Below, piece by piece: positions 17,818-26,678 of a stretch of 64,000 nucleotides of DNA. Numbering within the stretch: position 1 is the first letter of the stretch; the number at the start of each line of letters is the position of its first letter. The notes under the pieces are model-generated. The model was not told the DNA's origin. It made no database searches and saw nothing but the letters and a program-made list of their open reading frames with translations. This DNA is from Bacteroidota bacterium (lineage in GTDB: Bacteria; Bacteroidota; Ignavibacteria; Palsa-1295). The position numbers and the translations under genes are program-made. The stretch is taken from positions 1,155,233 to 1,219,232 of the forward strand of contig JAFDZW010000005.1 of NCBI GenBank assembly GCA_018266755.1, written 5' to 3'.

Positions 17818-18378
17818 CTACCGCTTCTTCTTCGCGGGCGGAGGCGGCTGCAGCGGATAGTCCGCTTCGATCTCGCCTTTCTTCATCTTCGTGAGCTTGC
17901 CTTTGAGGAGCGAGAGCTTGAACTTGCTGATGTGGTCGATGAAGTAGATGCCGTGGAGGTGGTCGATCTCGTGTTGGATGACGCGCGCGAGCAACTTATC
18001 GGCTTCGAGTTCGACCTCGTTGAAATTGCGGTCGAGGAATTTCACGCCGATCTCCGACGGGCGCACGACATCCTCGCGAATATCGGGAAGACTCAAACAC
18101 CCCTCCTCGAAGACCGACTCACCGAAGGTGCCGATGAGTTCGGGATTGATCAGTACGATCGGCGATGTGCCTTCGTAGCCTTTCGCATGCGAGACATCGA
18201 CGACCGTCATCATCAACCCCTTGCCGACCTGATTCGCAGCCAAGCCAATGCCGTCGGCGTTGTGCATCGTCTCGATCATATTATCGATGAGCGACTGCAA
18301 CTCGGCCGTGTCGTCGGCGATGCGTTCGGTCTCGCGCCGAAGCACCGGTTGGTCGAAGGTGTAGATCGGTAGAATCAA
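17818..18378 (-). CDS. def: Peptide deformylase
   Basis: 186 residues. Removes the formyl group from the initiator Met of new proteins. The three diagnostic motifs are intact: GIGLAANQVG (about 43-52), EGCLSLP with the metal-binding Cys, and QHEIDHLHG with the HExxH metal site and catalytic Glu. The C-terminal tail is basic and Pro-rich (PPPPAKKKR). It is convergent with lanM, 26 bases apart, and is preceded by an AT-rich inverted repeat. Confidence 0.97.
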   Translation of the reverse strand: MILPIYTFDQPVLRRETERIADDTAELQSLIDNMIETMHNADGIGLAANQVGKGLMMTVVDVSHAKGYEGTSPIVLINPELIGTFGESVFEEGCLSLPDIREDVVRPSEIGVKFLDRNFNEVELEADKLLARVIQHEIDHLHGIYFIDHISKFKLSLLKGKLTKMKKGEIEADYPLQPPPPAKKKR

Positions 18379-18382
18379 GGGA

Positions 18383-18467
18383 AAATGTAAAATTACAAAC
18401 GTAAAATGTAAAATTAGAAATGCAGGCTTATGCCAATTTTACATTTTACATTTGTAATTTTACATTT
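18383..18467. repeat. 33-bp AT-rich inverted repeat
   Basis: Left arm 18383-18415 and right arm 18435-18467 are reverse complements with one mismatch, separated by 19 bases. Each arm is built from GTAAAATT-like units that are themselves partly repeated. It sits between def and tRNA-Ala. RNA from either strand would fold into a long hairpin. Confidence 0.85.
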
Positions 18468-18486
18468 GCCGCGCGAGCGCGGCTCG

Positions 18487-18559
18487 TGGACCTGAGGGGA
18501 GTCGAACCCCTTACCTCTACAATGCGAATGTAGCGCTCTACCAGATGAGCTACAGGCCC
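18487..18559 (-). tRNA. tRNA-Ala (anticodon CGC)
   Basis: On the minus strand GGGCCTG (from 18559) pairs with CAGGTCC near the 3' end. The D-arm (GCTCATCTGGTAGAGC), anticodon stem CTACA/TGTAG with loop TTCGCAT (anticodon CGC, decoding GCG) and T-arm (GGGGTTCGACTCCCC) are all in place. The discriminator is A at 18487. CCA is not encoded. Confidence 0.95.
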
Positions 18560-18641
18560 TCGGTTTTTTGAATGCGGAGTAATAATTGGTTTTCGCCGCC
18601 GAAGGTTCCGATTCGAGACGAGCCTGATAGTCGGTGTATCC

Positions 18642-20537
18642 TTACCGGATTACCAACTGCACCTGGTCGCTGGCATCGGGGGTTCGGAGCGTCACGCGAT
18701 AACTCCCCGCAGCCACCGCAGGAAGCGAACACGAGATCTGTGATGCGACTCCTTCTTCCAGTTGGCCGGCCCAGAGCTGTGCGACCTCACGACCGTTGAC
18801 GTCGGTCAGTTCGATAACGCCGTTCGCCGACACTGGAGAATAGACATTCAAGGTGATCTTCCCATTCAATGCCGGGTTCGGATACACAGAAGAAAGGCGC
18901 AAGCTCTTCGAAGCGACGAGCATCGGCACCGCATTCGGCGAACTGGCGGTTGTCTTTGGTAAACCGAGATAGACGAACACCTCCCCATCCGACGAGACGC
19001 CTTCGGTCCAAGCGGCAGCATAGATGGAATCGAGCAAATCGGCGCCGATATAGTCTCCGATAAATGCCGGCCCCCCGTTGAGTGCGCCGACGACAGTGGG
19101 ATCGAAGTCGTTCGGTTCGAGCGCGGTCGTCGAACTGTCGCCAGCAGCATTGAGATGATAGCGAAACGGCGCTGTCAAAATATTATTCGGATCGCGCTCG
19201 CTCGAGTAGCAGGTCAGGAAGGCATCGCCGGTGCGCTGGTTCACGCTGACCAGCGGACAAAATCGGTCGAGCACAGGCTGAGTGCCGGGCGCGGTGCCGT
19301 TATATCCGACGGCGATCGGTTCGCTCCAGGTCTGCCCGAGGTCCGTGCTCCTGACATAGAATTGCACTGCTCCGTCACCATTCCACTCACTGCCAAAAAC
19401 CAGATGCAGATCGTTGTTGCGCAGATCGACATCGAACGACATGTATGGCTCGCATCGCGGACCGTAGTCGCCCTTGAGCGCAGGATAGCCGGTGACATTC
19501 TGAAAGAATGGATCATATTCATGGATCGGACGCATCTCGAACGACGATGCTCCATCCGTCGAGACATAGAGCACATGGTATGCGGCGGGATTTCCGAGCG
19601 AGTCGGCAAACACACTGCTATAACTTACCAATACTTCTCCATTTCGTCCCGTTTTGACGGAGCCGAACTCCTCCACGGAGGTTTCGATCACAGTCCATGT
19701 GCTCCACGTTTGACAGGTATCGTCGCTATAGACGATCCGTGTTTCGCCGCCACCGTTCAAATCGTAATGAGCCCACACCAGATAGACGCGGCCGTAGTAC
19801 GGACTCGTCGGACTATTATCGACACACAGTGCTTCTTTATCCTCGAACCCGTCTATCTGATCGTCGGGAACGACCAACGATCCGTTTTTCCAAGTACGAC
19901 CATTCACACTGGTCGCAACCACGAAATTGTCCACAATCGAGGGGCCAGTATACGGATCACCGTATATATATGCATAGTAGAGTATTCCGTTCGCACCGGC
20001 GGCCATCACTGGGTCGCCCATCGCAACCCATGTACCGGTTGACGACGCGGGAGCCTGGACGTATGTACGCGACCAATTCTTGCCTGCATTATTCGTGTAA
20101 TACACCGGCATACCGCTGACATACATATTGTCGTCGTTGGCGCCTGCAACGACGATCTTCGGATCCTTGCGATCGATCGCAATAGTCGTTTCATTTTGCT
20201 GCGTGAACTTCGATTTCGACACATTCACGGCAACACCGCTATCGTCCGGAATACGTTTGAGCGATTCATTCACGTCGGACCGGCCATCGGGAATAGCGTC
20301 GGTACTGATCCCGAGCGCATGGGCTGCACGCAGACGCAACATTCTACCGTATGCGTCGGCATGCGTATTGAGGTAACGCACATTCGGATCTTGCTCACAT
20401 TGTTGCTCGATCCAATCCTGGATCCGACGTTCGTTCTGCGTGAATCTAGAGGCGCGCTGCTGCGCAAACGAAACAGAGTGAAGAACAACTGATACTCCGA
20501 GGATCACCGCAAGCGAGGACATACGATATTGTTTCAT
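18642..20537 (-). CDS. Sialidase-fold T9SS protein (copy 1)
   Basis: 631 residues with a signal peptide ending about residue 26 (VVLHSVSFAQQ). The body is a beta-propeller of the exo-alpha-sialidase/BNR type (TNNAGKNWS, SDDTCQTWS, STDLGQTWS), with conserved segments GYPALKGDYGPRCEPYMSFD and DRFCPLVSVNQRTGDAF. The C-terminus (SSVYPNPALNGKITL ... AAGSYRVTLRT) is a T9SS sorting domain. Real sialidase activity is not shown: the catalytic Arg triad cannot be confirmed by eye. It lies 46 bases downstream of a close relative on the same strand, so the pair looks like a tandem duplication. Confidence 0.85.
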   Translation of the reverse strand: MKQYRMSSLAVILGVSVVLHSVSFAQQRASRFTQNERRIQDWIEQQCEQDPNVRYLNTHADAYGRMLRLRAAHALGISTDAIPDGRSDVNESLKRIPDDSGVAVNVSKSKFTQQNETTIAIDRKDPKIVVAGANDDNMYVSGMPVYYTNNAGKNWSRTYVQAPASSTGTWVAMGDPVMAAGANGILYYAYIYGDPYTGPSIVDNFVVATSVNGRTWKNGSLVVPDDQIDGFEDKEALCVDNSPTSPYYGRVYLVWAHYDLNGGGETRIVYSDDTCQTWSTWTVIETSVEEFGSVKTGRNGEVLVSYSSVFADSLGNPAAYHVLYVSTDGASSFEMRPIHEYDPFFQNVTGYPALKGDYGPRCEPYMSFDVDLRNNDLHLVFGSEWNGDGAVQFYVRSTDLGQTWSEPIAVGYNGTAPGTQPVLDRFCPLVSVNQRTGDAFLTCYSSERDPNNILTAPFRYHLNAAGDSSTTALEPNDFDPTVVGALNGGPAFIGDYIGADLLDSIYAAAWTEGVSSDGEVFVYLGLPKTTASSPNAVPMLVASKSLRLSSVYPNPALNGKITLNVYSPVSANGVIELTDVNGREVAQLWAGQLEEGVASQISCSLPAVAAGSYRVTLRTPDASDQVQLVIR

Positions 20538-20583
20538 ATTGGACGTTCAATAGAGGAAAAATGCAATCACCAAACAACGGATG

Positions 20584-22428
20584 TTACTCGATATGGACCC
20601 ATTGACAATCAGATGCCGTATCGGTCGTAACGCGAACGATGTATGCACCGGCACTAACTGTAGGCAGTGTACACATCAATGAGGAAGCCTTCGTCTGAGC
20701 GGGCAGTCGTCCTTCCCAGATCACCGCAACTCGTTTTCCAAGTTCGTCGCACAGCTCCACCGAAGCCGGTGTATCGTGATCGCTGGACACGCGCACGGTA
20801 ATACTGTTGCCATGTACCGGGTTCGGCGATATCGATCGGATCATATCGTTCTTCGGCGCATCGGCCGTAGCGGGGACTGCGCTGGTGGTACGGTTGACCC
20901 CGACAAACCCAACGATATTCCCAATCTTCGAATCGGGGTGACCTTCTGTCCAGGCGGAAGCATAGACGGGTTCGTACGCATCGGAAGTGATGTAATCGCC
21001 GATAAACGGTTGCTTGCCTGGACCGTTCTTCACTTCGAGCGGATCGAAATCCTGCACGCTCAACTCCCTCGCATGCGACGATCCGTCATGATCAAGCTCG
21101 ACGCGATACGCTGCCGCACGCCTATTGGCTGTGTCTCCCTCACTCGAGTAGTAGGTCGCATACGCTTCTCCGGTCAGTTGGCTTACCGAAACCCAAGGGC
21201 AGAAGCGGTCTGCCAGCGTCGTATCGCTCGGCAATTTGCCTGAATATCCGACTGCGTATGGGAAACTCCAGTTCGCACCGAGATTGCCGCTCGTAAGATA
21301 ATAGAGCATCGCGACCTTTCCGCCAACGAACCAGTCGCCGTAGACAAGATGGATCTGACTGTTGAAGATGTTCACGTCGAAGCTCATGTACGGATAGCAG
21401 CGGAATCCGCGCTCGCCTTTGAGCGCAGGGTAGCCGTTGATATTGGCCGGATAGATCGTATAGTTCGATACGAACCGCTTCGTAAACGTACTGCATCCAT
21501 CCTTCGATACTGCAATCCAGTGCGTACCGGTGAGCGAATCCTTCTCGACCGAATATCCGACCACGACCTCGCCGTACTTCCCGGTCTTCACCTCGCAGAA
21601 ATGCCCCACATCGGGCGAGATAGTCTTCGGCAGACTCCAGGTCCTACATGTATCGTCCGAATAGCTGATCTTCACCGAGCCGGTGACACCACTGGTGTCG
21701 TAGTGCGTCCAGACGACATAGACACGCCCCGCATGCGAACTATAGACGGAGCGATCGACACAAATAAATTCCTTGTCCTCGTAACCACTGAGTGAATCGA
21801 CGGGGATCACGGGAGTCCCGTTTCGCCAGGTAAACCCGTCGGTACTGATGGCGACCATAATATTGTCATGCTGCAACCCGACCTCTGCACGCATATATGC
21901 ATAATAGAGCGTGCCGTCGATATGATATGCAAGGATCGGATCGCCAAGCGCCTGCGTCCCGAATTGTGTGGGCAGGAATGTCGTGCGCCATGTATGTCCG
22001 GTATCGACCGAATAATAACATGGCATCCCATAGCTCGACATGCGGTGATCGTTCGCACCGATGGCGACGATCGCCGGATTGCGTCGGTTGATCACGAGCG
22101 AGGGGTCGTTCTGATAATTCTCGGCATCGCTGGCAACCGACTTCGCAGAAACGGTGTCCATAATGTCCTGGACCGGAATGCCGCCGCCAAATCCGGTGGT
22201 GTCGATCGTGATGCCGAGCGCCGAGAGCGCTCGCAATTCAAGGAAACGGGGATATGAATTTGCCGAACGGTAGAGTGCGAGCGCCGAGGGACTTGCTCGC
22301 AGAACCGAATCGACCCAGCGATCGACCAACACTTGCGTCGAGTCGTCGAGTACGCTCGCGCGAACATGCCCCGCTGTCAATGTGACGACGAGTGACCCTA
22401 CAAGCCAGATCCGATGGAAGTGCTGCAA
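20584..22428 (-). CDS. Sialidase-fold T9SS protein (copy 2)
   Basis: About 614 residues if translation begins at TTG 22428, which gives a signal-peptide-like start (RIWLVGSLVVTLTAGHVRAS). The open frame extends to 22536, but that part reads into a dispersed repeat. It shares many segments with copy 1: GYPALKGERGFRCYPYMSFD, SYSDDTCRTWSLP and DRFCPWVSVSQLTGEAYATY. The T9SS sorting domain is at the end (RSISPNPVHGNSITV ... SAGAYIVRVTTD). Secreted beta-propeller of unknown ligand. The start codon is uncertain. Confidence 0.82.
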   Translation of the reverse strand: MQHFHRIWLVGSLVVTLTAGHVRASVLDDSTQVLVDRWVDSVLRASPSALALYRSANSYPRFLELRALSALGITIDTTGFGGGIPVQDIMDTVSAKSVASDAENYQNDPSLVINRRNPAIVAIGANDHRMSSYGMPCYYSVDTGHTWRTTFLPTQFGTQALGDPILAYHIDGTLYYAYMRAEVGLQHDNIMVAISTDGFTWRNGTPVIPVDSLSGYEDKEFICVDRSVYSSHAGRVYVVWTHYDTSGVTGSVKISYSDDTCRTWSLPKTISPDVGHFCEVKTGKYGEVVVGYSVEKDSLTGTHWIAVSKDGCSTFTKRFVSNYTIYPANINGYPALKGERGFRCYPYMSFDVNIFNSQIHLVYGDWFVGGKVAMLYYLTSGNLGANWSFPYAVGYSGKLPSDTTLADRFCPWVSVSQLTGEAYATYYSSEGDTANRRAAAYRVELDHDGSSHARELSVQDFDPLEVKNGPGKQPFIGDYITSDAYEPVYASAWTEGHPDSKIGNIVGFVGVNRTTSAVPATADAPKNDMIRSISPNPVHGNSITVRVSSDHDTPASVELCDELGKRVAVIWEGRLPAQTKASSLMCTLPTVSAGAYIVRVTTDTASDCQWVHIE

Positions 22429-22531
22429 GTCTGGTGAGCTGCCTGTGTGTAGATATAAAAGACACAAATTAGGTAAAATAGTTGCAGCATCGGGTGCCCG
22501 GCGGCGGCTCGGTGTTGACTGTATCACCATC

Positions 22532-22684
22532 GTCATTCTGAGCGAAGCGAAGAATCCCTCGATGAAACGCAGTAACCCCCCCTTGAACCACTCAACCAGT
22601 CGTCATTCTGAGCGAAGCGAAGAATCCCTTGATGAAACCCTGTGAGGCTCCGACATAGGGATTCTTCGCTTCGCTCAGAATGAC
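22532..22684. repeat. Family A dispersed repeat, one direct copy plus one complete 83-base element
   Basis: GTCATTCTGAGCGAAGCGAA starts at 22532 and again at 22602, continuing GAATCCCT. The second copy pairs with a perfect 28-base inverted copy at 22657-22684, giving an 83-base hairpin with a 27-base centre. The gap 22429-22842 holds no gene. The same element occurs at 27121 and 48878 and, in changed form, near 30756 and 55412. Confidence 0.9.
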
Positions 22685-22842
22685 ATCTTTTATACAATTT
22701 CAAACTGAGCCACTGGAGGAGGTCCGGTATTGTAATTATGCAAGCGCTGAAGTTAACACCCACTTCCGACGCCGTCCTGCCATCAGCGAGAATACATTTC
22801 CCCTGCTGCGTGTTATACGGGCCGGACGCTTTTGGAGAAGTG

Positions 22843-23832
22843 ATGGATTCGGGACATATCGCCAGACCTCGCAGCCGTTTCGTACACGTGTTTGCCGTAT
22901 TTACGGCAGTGATGACACTATTCCTGATCTTTGTCGGGGCACTGGTAAAAAGTCACGACGCCGGTCTTTCCGTCCCCGATTGGCCGAACACCTATGGCCA
23001 GTTCATGTATGCCTTCCCGATCGACCTCTGGCGTGCGAATATCTTTTACGAGCATAGCCACAGACTGCTTGCATCGTTCGTCGGTTTCCTGATCTTAGTG
23101 CAGGCGTTCATGCTCTGGCGGCTCGAAAGCCGCTCCTGGGTCAAACGCCTTGGCTGGCTTGCGTTAGCAGCAGTGATCGCGCAGGGCATCCTCGGCGGAC
23201 TGACCGTGATATTCCTGCTCCCGACCTGGATCTCGACCTCACATGCCTCGCTCGCCCAGACAACACTCTGTATCGCGACGGCCATCGCGCTCGTCACTTC
23301 ACGAAAGTGGGACGACGACACGGTGAAAGTACAAGAATCCGGATCGTCGCTTCGCACACTATCGAAGTATACCGTCGCTGCCATTTTCTTGCAATTAGTG
23401 TTCGGGGCGGTCATGCGTCATGAAGAAGCGGGCCTCGCCATTGCAACCTGGCCGCTGGCGAACGGCTCACTGATCCCGCACTTCAGCGATCTGGGCGTGG
23501 TGCTGAACTTCATCCACCGGACGTGGGCGTGGGTTGTCGCTGTATTGATTTTCACCACGGCCATCAAATCGCTTCGCGCATATCGCACAGAGCGCTCATT
23601 CCGCACACCGGCCATCTTCTCGATGTTGCTTGTGCTCGTGCAGATCACACTCGGGGCGATCACGATCTGGTCGGGGAAAGAACCGAACTGGACCTCGCTG
23701 CATGTGATGAACGGCGCGGCAGTGCTCATGACGGAAGTCATCCTTGCCATCCGTATCCATCACCGGCTTCGCATGGCGGCGAGCGATCGTATAGCGGCCG
23801 GTGCCGTGACGTCACCTTCAATCGTCAGTTAG
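22843..23832 (+). CDS. ctaA: Haem A synthase (COX15/CtaA)
   Basis: 329 residues from ATG 22843, chosen because GGAG lies 5 bases upstream; the frame is open to 22738 without good support. Eight hydrophobic segments. Conserved His in EHSHRLLASFVGF, TSHASLAQ, VMRHEEAG, NFIHRTWAWVV and LHVMNGA are the haem-binding and catalytic positions of COX15/CtaA. It oxidises the C8 methyl of haem O to give haem A for an aa3-type oxidase. First gene of an assembly operon; the farnesyltransferase starts 13 bases after its stop. Confidence 0.93.
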   Translation: MDSGHIARPRSRFVHVFAVFTAVMTLFLIFVGALVKSHDAGLSVPDWPNTYGQFMYAFPIDLWRANIFYEHSHRLLASFVGFLILVQAFMLWRLESRSWVKRLGWLALAAVIAQGILGGLTVIFLLPTWISTSHASLAQTTLCIATAIALVTSRKWDDDTVKVQESGSSLRTLSKYTVAAIFLQLVFGAVMRHEEAGLAIATWPLANGSLIPHFSDLGVVLNFIHRTWAWVVAVLIFTTAIKSLRAYRTERSFRTPAIFSMLLVLVQITLGAITIWSGKEPNWTSLHVMNGAAVLMTEVILAIRIHHRLRMAASDRIAAGAVTSPSIVS

Positions 23833-23845
23833 AGTGGAGCAAGCA

Positions 23846-24733
23846 ATGCCGGCCCCCGAGTCGAATCCGTCGGAGCTGAAACAGCTTCTACGGGATTTCT
23901 TCGACCTCTCGAAACCGGGTATTGGTTTCTATGCGCTCATCACGACCTTCGCCTCGTTCTGGCTGGCGTCGCATCACGATCTCAACTACATTCTGCTGCT
24001 GCATACGCTCATCGGTACGGGGCTGGTGACTGCAGGAGGCGGCGCACTCAATCAAGTCATCGAGATCACGCTCGATGCCAAAATGCACCGTACCGAACGA
24101 CGTCCGCTCCCGGCGGGACGCATCTCGAAAGCATCAGGCCTGACGTTCGGTATCGTTACCTCGATCATCGGATCGCTCTACCTGCTTTTGTTCGTCAACG
24201 GTATTTCGTCGCTGCTGGCGATCGCAACGCTCGTCGGGTATTTGTTTATCTATACGCCGATGAAACGCACGACGTCGCTTGCGACGATCGTCGGTGCATT
24301 CCCGGGCGCCGTCCCGATCCTGATCGGCTGGGCCGCAGTAACGGGTGGCATCGACATCCGGGGATGGACACTGTTCGCAATCTTATTCCTGTGGCAGATT
24401 CCGCATTTCCTTGCCATTGCATGGATGTACCGGAAGGATTACGAACGTGCCGGCTTGCCGATGCTGACGGTCATCGACACCGACGGCGTGTCGGCGGCGC
24501 ATCAGTCGATCGTCTATCTCGTTGCGCTGCTGCCGATCAGCCTCATGCCGACCATGCTCGGGATGACGGGCAAATTGTATTTCTTCGGCGCACTCTTGCT
24601 CAGCGTCGGATACCTTGCGGCAGGCGTACAGGTGATCTTCAAGCGCACGAATGCTTCCGCACGCGGACTGCTCATCGCATCCATCCTCCATTTACCCGTT
24701 CTGCTTGGGTTGATGGTGCTGGATACATTGTGA
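23846..24733 (+). CDS. ctaB: Protohaem IX farnesyltransferase (haem O synthase)
   Basis: 295 residues from ATG 23846 with GGAG 6 bases upstream; the GTG at 23834 is less likely. Polytopic UbiA-type prenyltransferase: the first motif NQVIEITLDAKMHRTERRPL and the second, MYRKDYERAGLPMLTVIDTD, are both intact. It adds farnesyl to haem B, producing the substrate for CtaA. Gene order ctaA-ctaB matches a common oxidase assembly operon. Confidence 0.95.
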   Translation: MPAPESNPSELKQLLRDFFDLSKPGIGFYALITTFASFWLASHHDLNYILLLHTLIGTGLVTAGGGALNQVIEITLDAKMHRTERRPLPAGRISKASGLTFGIVTSIIGSLYLLLFVNGISSLLAIATLVGYLFIYTPMKRTTSLATIVGAFPGAVPILIGWAAVTGGIDIRGWTLFAILFLWQIPHFLAIAWMYRKDYERAGLPMLTVIDTDGVSAAHQSIVYLVALLPISLMPTMLGMTGKLYFFGALLLSVGYLAAGVQVIFKRTNASARGLLIASILHLPVLLGLMVLDTL

Positions 24734-24788
24734 CAACAACGACGTGGTTCCGGCTGAACGCCGGCTCTACTGTCAGCAACTGCAACCA

Positions 24789-24941
24789 ATGACACAACAA
24801 CCGCTATCGAACGGCGTGACCGTCAAGACATCGGTCACGGCACGCAAAGAAAACAAGCGCACGCTCACTATCTTGATGCTTGTGATCGGTCTGATCCTTG
24901 CTATTGCAGTCACGTATATCATTATCTACCCAAGTCTGTAA
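24789..24941 (+). CDS. Small single-helix membrane protein in the oxidase operon
   Basis: 50 residues from ATG 24789. A polar N-terminus with basic KENKR, then one membrane helix (LTILMLVIGLILAIAVTYII). The stop is followed one base later by the ATG of subunit III, which argues for a translated, co-regulated gene. It may be a small oxidase subunit or assembly factor; I do not recognise a family. Confidence 0.65.
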   Translation: MTQQPLSNGVTVKTSVTARKENKRTLTILMLVIGLILAIAVTYIIIYPSL

Positions 24942-24942
24942 G

Positions 24943-25548
24943 ATGTTTGGCTATCTCTACGAACGGCAAGGCCTCGGCGATACGACCCACGACGGCTCGG
25001 AGCTTGTCAACTCCAAGCGCTTTGCATTTCTGCTCTACATCGGGCTCACGATCATGCTCTTCGCCGGGCTCTTCGGCGGTTGGTTCGTGCTGCGAGGCAA
25101 CAACGATGTGTGGCCGCCGCTCGGGACGCCGCCGATGACGTTCATAAAAGTGTTGCCGTCGATCGTTGTGTTGCTTGCCAATGTGATTGCGATGATCCTG
25201 GCACGCAATGCGATGCGGCAGGGGGCGCTCGAACGTTTTCGAACGATGACGACGATCTCGGCCGGCATTTCAGTGCTCTTCGTACTGGCATTCGGGCTCG
25301 AATGGTGGCGCTTGATAGGGGGTGGTGTGCATTTTAGCACTGTATTCGGCGGGCTCTACTTCACGATTACCGGAATTTTTCTGCTGCATTTTCTCGGCGG
25401 CTCGTACGGCCTCGTGAGTTATGTGCGCAAAGCGAAGGATCTGCCATTTTCCACACCACAGCTCGTCGGGTTCAACAACACGCTGACATTTTATTATTTA
25501 ATGTTCGCCATGTGGTTCATCATGGGGACACTCGCTTATATCAATTAG
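24943..25548 (+). CDS. Cytochrome c oxidase subunit III-like protein
   Basis: 201 residues from ATG 24943, one base after the preceding stop. Five membrane segments. FTITGIFLLHFLGGSYGL matches the TGxxxxHxxxG helix of the CoxC/CyoC family, and the last helix (TFYYLMFAMWFIMGTLAYI) is typical of the short five-helix form. Subunit III stabilises the oxidase core in the membrane. Subunits I and II are not in the window. Confidence 0.88.
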   Translation: MFGYLYERQGLGDTTHDGSELVNSKRFAFLLYIGLTIMLFAGLFGGWFVLRGNNDVWPPLGTPPMTFIKVLPSIVVLLANVIAMILARNAMRQGALERFRTMTTISAGISVLFVLAFGLEWWRLIGGGVHFSTVFGGLYFTITGIFLLHFLGGSYGLVSYVRKAKDLPFSTPQLVGFNNTLTFYYLMFAMWFIMGTLAYIN

Positions 25549-25588
25549 AGATTATTAATCCAAACTATTGCAATAAGGATCGACTCGT

Positions 25589-26233
25589 ATGGCTACTGAC
25601 AAAAAAGTGAATAAAATGCTGTGGGGCATCCTCGTCGTTGCCCTCGTTGGAATTGGGATATTCGCACTCTCCGATTGGATGCGACATCAGGAGAAAGACC
25701 AGCCAACTCGCGTTCTGCCCGCATACGGTGCCGTCCCCGATTTTACGCTAACCAACCAGGATAATGCGCCGGTCTCGCTTAAAGACCTTAAAGGCAAGAT
25801 CTGGCTCGTCGATTTGATCTTCACCAATTGCGCAGGCACCTGCCCAATGCTCACCGCGCGTATGGCGGCCATCCAGAGCGCCATTTCCAAGACACCGCCC
25901 GATGTGCAACTCGTGAGCATCAGTGTCGATCCGAACAACGACACTCCGCCGGTTCTAAAAGACTATGCGAAGAAGTACAGCGCAGACCCGAAGCGTTGGA
26001 CGTTCCTCACGGGCAAGGTTGCCACGATCTACTCGATGGCAAAAGACGGCTTCCATCTGACACTCGATTCGGCGCACGAAGATGTTCACGAACCGATCGT
26101 GCATAGCGAGCGCCTCGTACTCGTAGACCGCACCGGCAACATTCGCGGATACTACAACGGTACCGAAGAAGACGCCCAGAGCAAGGTGCTCGCCGATCTC
26201 GGAGAATTGTTGCGCGAAGGCAAGAAAGACTAA
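25589..26233 (+). CDS. SCO1/SenC family copper chaperone
   Basis: 214 residues: one N-terminal membrane anchor (about 10-29), then a thioredoxin-like fold. The copper ligands of the Sco family are all present: C81 and C85 (NCAGTCP, CxxxC) and H172 (VHSERLVLVD). It delivers copper to the CuA site of oxidase subunit II on the outer face of the membrane. It sits between subunit III and DUF420, with AGGA upstream of the start. Confidence 0.94.
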   Translation: MATDKKVNKMLWGILVVALVGIGIFALSDWMRHQEKDQPTRVLPAYGAVPDFTLTNQDNAPVSLKDLKGKIWLVDLIFTNCAGTCPMLTARMAAIQSAISKTPPDVQLVSISVDPNNDTPPVLKDYAKKYSADPKRWTFLTGKVATIYSMAKDGFHLTLDSAHEDVHEPIVHSERLVLVDRTGNIRGYYNGTEEDAQSKVLADLGELLREGKKD

Positions 26234-26243
26234 GGCCGCACGA

Positions 26244-26678
26244 ATGACGCTTAACGATCTGCCACTCCTCAATGCCACGCTCAATGCGACGGCATCGGTA
26301 CTTTTACTCACGGCACGAAAGAAAATTCGCAACCGAGAGATCGAAGCACATAAGAAACTTATGATCGCTTCCGTCTGCGTGTCGGCGCTCTTTCTTGCAA
26401 GCTACCTGACGTATCATTTTGCAGTGCATCTGACCGTCCCGTTTCGAGATCCGGTCTGGTTTCGGCCCATCTATCTGACGATCCTGCTGACGCACACACT
26501 CCTTGCAGCCACCGTCCCGGTGCTGGTCGCGATCACGCTCGTGCGCGGGTTGAAACGAAAGGACGCATTACATCGTAAGATCGCGAAATGGACGTATCCG
26601 ATCTGGCTCTACGTCTCGGTCACGGGCGTCGTGATCTATTTGCTGTTGTATCAAATTTTTCCGCAGGTGATCTCATGA
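26244..26678 (+). CDS. DUF420 membrane protein (oxidase assembly, CtaM/YozB-like)
   Basis: 144 residues, four membrane helices. Opening LNDLPLLNATLNATASVLLL and the later AHKKLM, LTHTLLAA and HRKIAKWTYPIWLYVSVTG fit DUF420, whose Gram-positive member CtaM is needed for haem-copper oxidase function. Ten bases after sco, and its stop overlaps the next ATG (ATGA), so translation is coupled. Confidence 0.88.
   Translation: MTLNDLPLLNATLNATASVLLLTARKKIRNREIEAHKKLMIASVCVSALFLASYLTYHFAVHLTVPFRDPVWFRPIYLTILLTHTLLAATVPVLVAITLVRGLKRKDALHRKIAKWTYPIWLYVSVTGVVIYLLLYQIFPQVIS

Noticed and set aside
18642-22428. Calling the two tandem proteins true sialidases
   Set aside because: The propeller and Asp boxes are visible, but the catalytic Arg triad, Tyr/Glu and Asp could not be confirmed by eye; Asp boxes also occur in non-enzymatic propellers.
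22532-22684. CRISPR-like array
   Set aside because: Repeats are inverted, irregularly spaced and repeat their own centre; there are no variable spacers and no cas genes.
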